Positions 60,508 to 64,000 of a stretch of DNA of 64,000 nt are shown here, piece after piece (within the stretch, counting starts at the first letter, position 1; every line of letters begins with the position of its first letter). The notes beneath the pieces are model-generated. The model had not been told where the DNA came from. It saw only the letters and a program-made list of their open reading frames with translations, and ran no database searches. The stretch covers positions 66,168 to 130,167 of the forward strand of contig CAZAEQ010000009.1 in NCBI GenBank assembly GCA_964484185.1. Reading direction: 5' to 3'. Origin of the DNA: F1-120-MAGs238 sp964484185. GTDB lineage: Bacteria > Planctomycetota > Phycisphaerae > Phycisphaerales > UBA1924. Made by a program: the position numbers and the translations under genes.

Positions 60508-61515
60508 CTAGTGCGGCAGCTGTGGCAGCAGTTTTTCCACCGTTTCAAGGCAAGCATGCAGGTATTTGGGGTGGCCCTCAGCCGAAACGAACGACAGGGC
60601 GGTCGACGCCATCAGAACCCGTCGAATATTCGCCAGATCGACATAGCCCGGATCAGGCATTCCGCGTTCCCTATGGAGCCGACCCAGGACTGTCACGGGC
60701 TTGATTCCGTGCAGCAACTCAGGCTTCGCCCAGAACTGGCGCTCAAGGTACAGGGCATCTTCCAGCCAATGGCCTGGGTGGACCAAGGCAAGGTCAATAA
60801 GCACGCACCCGCGGGCAGCGCCAAATCGCCGCATCGCATTGCCGCCATGGAAGTCACCGTGACACCAGGTATTGAGCGGTCGCGAGTTCCAGCGGGCAAC
60901 CATCGGAACCAGGATCTTCTGGACCCGCTTAATCACCTCGTTCCATCGCTGACTTTCCGGTATGCCGCCGGCCTTGCACGCCTGACGCGATTTGTCGGTG
61001 AGCAATTCCCAGTTCTCGTACGTCGGCTTCCCTTCGACCGGGCTTACTTGGACTGCCGCCTTATGAAACGCATCCAGAGATGCCAGCATGTCCTGTATGG
61101 AGTTCTCACACAAGTCGTGCGAAAGTGTGGTTGGCGCAAGACGCTCGGTGACGATCCATGCGATGTCGTATCCGCCCAGTTCGCCGCCGCACGCGAGTAC
61201 GCGCGGGGTCGGGAGTTCACAGACGGCCTCGCCCTCAAAATCAGATTCCGGAACGTGGCCCAGAGCTTTAGTCCAACGAAGCTCTATTGGCCCGACTGGC
61301 AGCTTGACCAGAACCTTTATTTTGGTTCCGGAAGCTGTCGTCCAGGTTGAAAAACCTGTGGCCGCTCCACCATGCTGCCACGAAACTCGAAACCACTCAA
61401 CTGGCCCGAGTTGTCCGTTGCACTGCGCACGCAGCGCAGGACCGAGCGACTCGGCCAGCGATTGGCTGGACGAGGTATTGGGCGGGCGATGTGAAGGGAG
61501 ATCGTGTTGAGGCAT
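60508..61515 (-). CDS. Aminoglycoside phosphotransferase-like kinase
   Basis: About 335 residues of the APH/choline-kinase fold. NTWCHGDFHGGNAMRR (HGDxxxxN catalytic loop) and CVLIDLALVHPGHW (metal Asp) are clear; the nucleotide Lys is likely in KIKVLVKLPVG. Acceptor unknown: members act on sugars, antibiotics, choline and others. ATG 61515 chosen; GTG 61527 is an alternative. Lies 84 nt downstream of exbD, minus strand. Confidence 0.82.
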   Translation of the reverse strand: MPQHDLPSHRPPNTSSSQSLAESLGPALRAQCNGQLGPVEWFRVSWQHGGAATGFSTWTTASGTKIKVLVKLPVGPIELRWTKALGHVPESDFEGEAVCELPTPRVLACGGELGGYDIAWIVTERLAPTTLSHDLCENSIQDMLASLDAFHKAAVQVSPVEGKPTYENWELLTDKSRQACKAGGIPESQRWNEVIKRVQKILVPMVARWNSRPLNTWCHGDFHGGNAMRRFGAARGCVLIDLALVHPGHWLEDALYLERQFWAKPELLHGIKPVTVLGRLHRERGMPDPGYVDLANIRRVLMASTALSFVSAEGHPKYLHACLETVEKLLPQLPH

Positions 61516-61599
61516 GCCTGCAATCACTAATCAAGTCAACGCAAGCGTATCAGATCTTTGCAGTGATGGGAAGCAAATCACCAGCAGAACTCTCGAAAT

Positions 61600-62085
61600 T
61601 CACTTCTCGGTCGATGCCAACCCGACCTTGTCAATTCCCAGTTGCTGGCAGATCGAGTGAATCTGGATAACATCGGAATACGGCACGTTCGCGGCTGGAT
61701 CAATCAGCACGACAATCTTCGAGAGTTCATGCGAGCGGCTTAATTCGGTCAGCCGTGCCTGCAGTACCTTCAATCCCGAGCCTGACTCTGCCGCTGGAAT
61801 CGGCGGAGCTTCGCCAATAGCTTCGGTCCACCGTGCAAAAGTGTTCCCTGCTTTCAATTCGAGTTGCACTTTTAGTCGTACCAGTTCATCTTTTGGCGGC
61901 TGCACTGTCGGCGATGGCTTGGGAGGAAGACTGGTGCGCAAAAGCCAGGTGGGCCCGAGAATCGAAGCGCTCGCCATGAAAAAGATCAGGATCACCATGA
62001 CCACATCAACCATGGGCGTCATGTTGGGCCCGATGTGTCCATCGTATGTCTGCAGCGCAGTTTTACGACGTGTGAGCGAACTCAT
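61600..62085 (-). CDS. ExbD/TolR-family protein
   Basis: 161 residues. Starts MSSLTRRKTAL, then one membrane helix NMTPMVDVVMVILIFFMASAS with the conserved Asp of MVDVV, and a periplasmic domain. The long periplasmic part (SKIVVLIDPAANVPYSDVIQIHSICQQLGI) is as in ExbD. ATG overlaps the previous exbD stop (ATGA). Second of two ExbD proteins in this unit. Confidence 0.88.
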   Translation of the reverse strand: MSSLTRRKTALQTYDGHIGPNMTPMVDVVMVILIFFMASASILGPTWLLRTSLPPKPSPTVQPPKDELVRLKVQLELKAGNTFARWTEAIGEAPPIPAAESGSGLKVLQARLTELSRSHELSKIVVLIDPAANVPYSDVIQIHSICQQLGIDKVGLASTEK

Positions 62086-62516
62086 ATGCCACCCCCACCA
62101 CGCTCTGTGACAAGGCGGATGGAAGTAAAACCGACTTTGCGGCAAAGCGTTATCACAGGATCAACATCGCCGTAGGTCAATACCTTGTCTGCTCGAAGCA
62201 GTACCTGGGCATCTGGCTGATTCACACGCCGGCGTGTCAGGTACTCTTCAAGTTGTTCAAGCGTGAGCGAAATGCCATCGATGACAATCGCGGTTTCACC
62301 AGGCTTCACCAGCGCGACATTGACCACAACTTTCGCCAGGTCAGACTCAACTTTGCCCGTTGCAGAATTTGGAAGATTGACCTTGGCTCCGTGCTCGCTG
62401 GCGAGGCGGCCGACGATGAGGAAGAAAATGATCAGCACCATGACCACATCGATCATGGGTGTGACGTTTATCTTTGAAACGCCGCCGCGGGAATGATGGA
62501 GAGAGCGGATTCGCAT
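62082..62516 (-). CDS. ExbD/TolR-family protein
   Basis: 144 residues. NVTPMIDVVMVLIIFFLIVGRL is the membrane helix with the proton-binding Asp; VLLRADKVLTYGDVDPVITLCRKVG ends the periplasmic domain. It couples proton flow with ExbB, 14 nt upstream on the same strand. The two ExbD paralogs may form a heteromer. Confidence 0.92.
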   Translation of the reverse strand: MRIRSLHHSRGGVSKINVTPMIDVVMVLIIFFLIVGRLASEHGAKVNLPNSATGKVESDLAKVVVNVALVKPGETAIVIDGISLTLEQLEEYLTRRRVNQPDAQVLLRADKVLTYGDVDPVITLCRKVGFTSIRLVTERGGGGI

Positions 62517-62530
62517 TGGACTGGATTTCG

Positions 62531-63289
62531 TCAGGCGGCGGTCATTTTTGCAGCTGGCTGATCTGAAGATGGAACGGCTTCAACGATGTCGCTGGCGAGA
62601 ACCAGGCCGCGGGTGCAGATGCGATCGACGATCGGGCGGTAGATTCCGTAGACGAGCAAGTTGGGGATTGCCAGGACCAGACCCAGGAGTGTGTGAAAGA
62701 GAGCTTTGGAAATACCTTCTGAGAGGAGAGCGGCATTTGCGTCGCCGCCGGATTGGCCGAGCGTGGTGAAGGCAAGAACCATGCCCCAGACGGTGCCGGC
62801 GAGACCGATGAGCGGGCCAAGGTTGCCGATGACGTTGAGGATTTCGATTCTGCGAAAGGCGCGGCCAGATTCTTCAGCGCCTGCAAGTTCAGCAGCTTCA
62901 CGAATGGAATTGCGGGGGCGGCCAATACTGCGTGCAGCTGCGAGCACGATGTTAGAGACAAACGTGCCATCAGCTGTTGCCGTTTCCTTCACATCGTCAA
63001 AGCGGCCCGCAGCGGCGAGCGAGCGAAGACGATCGATCACGGTGCCGGGGAGCATCTTCGACTCGCGCACCTCGATGAGGCAGGTAAAGATAACGGTGAA
63101 GGATACGAGCGAGCCTATAAGAATGAGGATGGTGAAAAAGTCAAAGGACTGTTTGAAGAGATCCCAGACTTTAATGCTCCCTGGAGAAGGCGCTGCGGCA
63201 CCCGGTGCCGCGGCCATAGCGGCAAATGTTATGAAAACGCAGGCAATTGAAACGATGAAAAAGACGGGCTTCGTGATGAGTTGTCGCAT
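62531..63289 (-). CDS. ExbB/TolQ-family proton channel protein
   Basis: About 252 residues. An N-terminal hydrophobic signal-like segment (VFFIVSIACVFITFAAMA) is followed by the first core helix (ILILIGSLVSFTVIFTCLIEV), then a cytoplasmic stretch, then GNLGPLIGLAGTVWGMVLAF and LLGLVLAIPNLLVYGI. These are ExbB/TolQ/MotA-type helices. It energises outer-membrane transport (TonB-like) or envelope constriction. ATG 63289 chosen over 63361. Downstream of the rRNA terminator, on the same strand. Confidence 0.88.
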   Translation of the reverse strand: MRQLITKPVFFIVSIACVFITFAAMAAAPGAAAPSPGSIKVWDLFKQSFDFFTILILIGSLVSFTVIFTCLIEVRESKMLPGTVIDRLRSLAAAGRFDDVKETATADGTFVSNIVLAAARSIGRPRNSIREAAELAGAEESGRAFRRIEILNVIGNLGPLIGLAGTVWGMVLAFTTLGQSGGDANAALLSEGISKALFHTLLGLVLAIPNLLVYGIYRPIVDRICTRGLVLASDIVEAVPSSDQPAAKMTAA

Positions 63290-63347
63290 AAGAGGTGTGG
63301 GAAGGTAGTCGGCGGAATTGCCGGAGTGTACTGGAATAATGCAGCGT

Positions 63348-63388
63348 AAAAAAAGAAGCACCCCTCGGAGGTTTACCTTCGAGGGGTG
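63348..63388 (-). terminator. Intrinsic terminator of the rRNA operon
   Basis: A 13-bp stem with one mismatch (63359-63371 with 63376-63388), 4-nt loop, followed on the minus strand by CTTCTTTTTTT. It lies just after the 5S gene. Confidence 0.92.
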
Positions 63389-63390
63389 AA

Positions 63391-63499
63391 AAGCCGGCGA
63401 CGACCTACTTTCCCGCAGTGCAGTATCATTGGCAACGTGGGCTTAACTGCCGTGTTCGGGAAGGGAACGGGTGTTGCCCCACGTTTATGGTCACCGACA
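63391..63499 (-). rRNA. 5S ribosomal RNA
   Basis: About 109 nt. The conserved core CCGAACACGGCAGTTAAGCC and the 3' GGGAAAGTAGGTCGTCGCC are clear. The terminal helix pairs GTCGGTG (5' end) with CGCCGGC (3' end). Boundaries are good to a few nt. It follows the 23S gene by about 175 nt. Confidence 0.94.
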
Positions 63500-63675
63500 A
63501 ACTCTGATCTGACTTTTCAGTCAGACCAGCATGAGTCAATTGGGATGGCAAGCGAGGAAACGAGTTCAAACGTTGGACTCGAACTAAAACTCGAACTTGG
63601 ACTAAATCAGATAAGCGATAAACAAAGCGTGCGTTGATTAACCAAACAGTTGAGCAATTTTTAAGGTTGCGGCAA
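63500..63675. other. 23S-5S spacer
   Basis: About 175 nt between the rRNA genes; no tRNA is seen. The spacer is fairly A-rich with short repeats of AACTCGAACTTGGACTAAA type. The exact 23S 3' end is uncertain by 10-20 nt. Confidence 0.6.

Positions 63676-64000
<325 letters not shown>

Noticed and set aside
63386..63637. Plus-strand open frame across the 5S region
   Set aside because: It is antisense to the 5S rRNA and spacer; no protein character.

Overview
This window reads as a free-living bacterium of the Planctomycetota, most likely class Phycisphaerae. The evidence is convergent rather than single-gene: secreted proteins ending in PEP-CTERM-like sorting tails with Arg-rich ends, a C-terminal planctomycetal dockerin-like repeat on a secreted protein, an Hc1 histone-H1-like protein, an ECF sigma factor beside a giant Ser/Thr kinase with TPRs, a second Ser/Thr kinase, a tricorn-like protease, and outer-membrane/LPS-type proteins. 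Genes are dense, with intact reading frames and frequent 4-base stop/start overlaps. I see no prophage, insertion sequence, CRISPR array or integrase; this is chromosomal core and lineage-specific sequence.

Layout. 1-0.92 kb: two tandem paralogous PEP-CTERM-like proteins closed by a terminator. 1.0-8.1 kb (minus): a likely seven-gene run, an NAD(P)/FAD GltD-like oxidoreductase carrying its own C-terminal ferredoxin, then 2-oxoacid:ferredoxin oxidoreductase alpha, beta and gamma subunits, then a nitrate/sulfonate/taurine-type ABC importer. 8.2-16.6 kb: AsmA-like protein, dockerin-tailed secreted protein, M14 metallopeptidase, DinB protein and a tail-fibre-like secreted protein. 16.8-21.0 kb: NCS1 nucleobase permease, a candidate structured RNA/attenuator, a citrate-synthase/citryl-CoA-lyase family protein and a membrane fusion protein. 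21.0-23.9 kb: zinc-ribbon membrane protein, a translationally coupled pair of COG3541-type nucleotidyltransferases and a DMP19-like protein. 23.9-31.7 kb: TPR-peroxiredoxin protein, TPR Ser/Thr kinase, ECF sigma factor and TlpA-like thioredoxin. 31.9-35.4 kb: MotA, MotB and alpha-glucan phosphorylase. 35.4-43.2 kb: TetR regulator, lipoprotein, IspF, ALDH7-type aldehyde dehydrogenase, RpiA, diguanylate cyclase, DCC thiol oxidoreductase, DUF4126 protein and a Ser/Thr kinase. 43.4-47.4 kb: a compact alkylation-repair group (Ada/AlkA fusion, Ogt, PgeF-like, YcaQ-like). 47.5-57.5 kb: ScpA, beta-barrel protein, GpmI, SlyX-like, PagL-like, HPt with response-regulator/GGDEF, and the tricorn-like protease. 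57.9-63.3 kb: PEP-CTERM protein, ManA, FabZ-like, Hc1, APH-like, and an ExbB-ExbD-ExbD energising unit. 63.35-64 kb: end of a minus-strand rRNA operon (23S 3' part, 5S, terminator).

The most unusual pieces are (i) a roughly 150-nt putative structured RNA (18295-18444), with a possible -10 box, a long near-perfect hairpin and an intrinsic terminator, just upstream of the citrate-synthase-family gene; (ii) the ferredoxin/FAD fusion in the 2-oxoacid oxidoreductase operon next to an importer; (iii) the coupled nucleotidyltransferase pair; and (iv) a tricorn-like protease with an extra beta-rich domain hung between Lys/Asp linkers. None of these can be proved novel from sequence alone. Start codons were refined using visible Shine-Dalgarno (SD) sequences and family N-termini; several are GTG or TTG.
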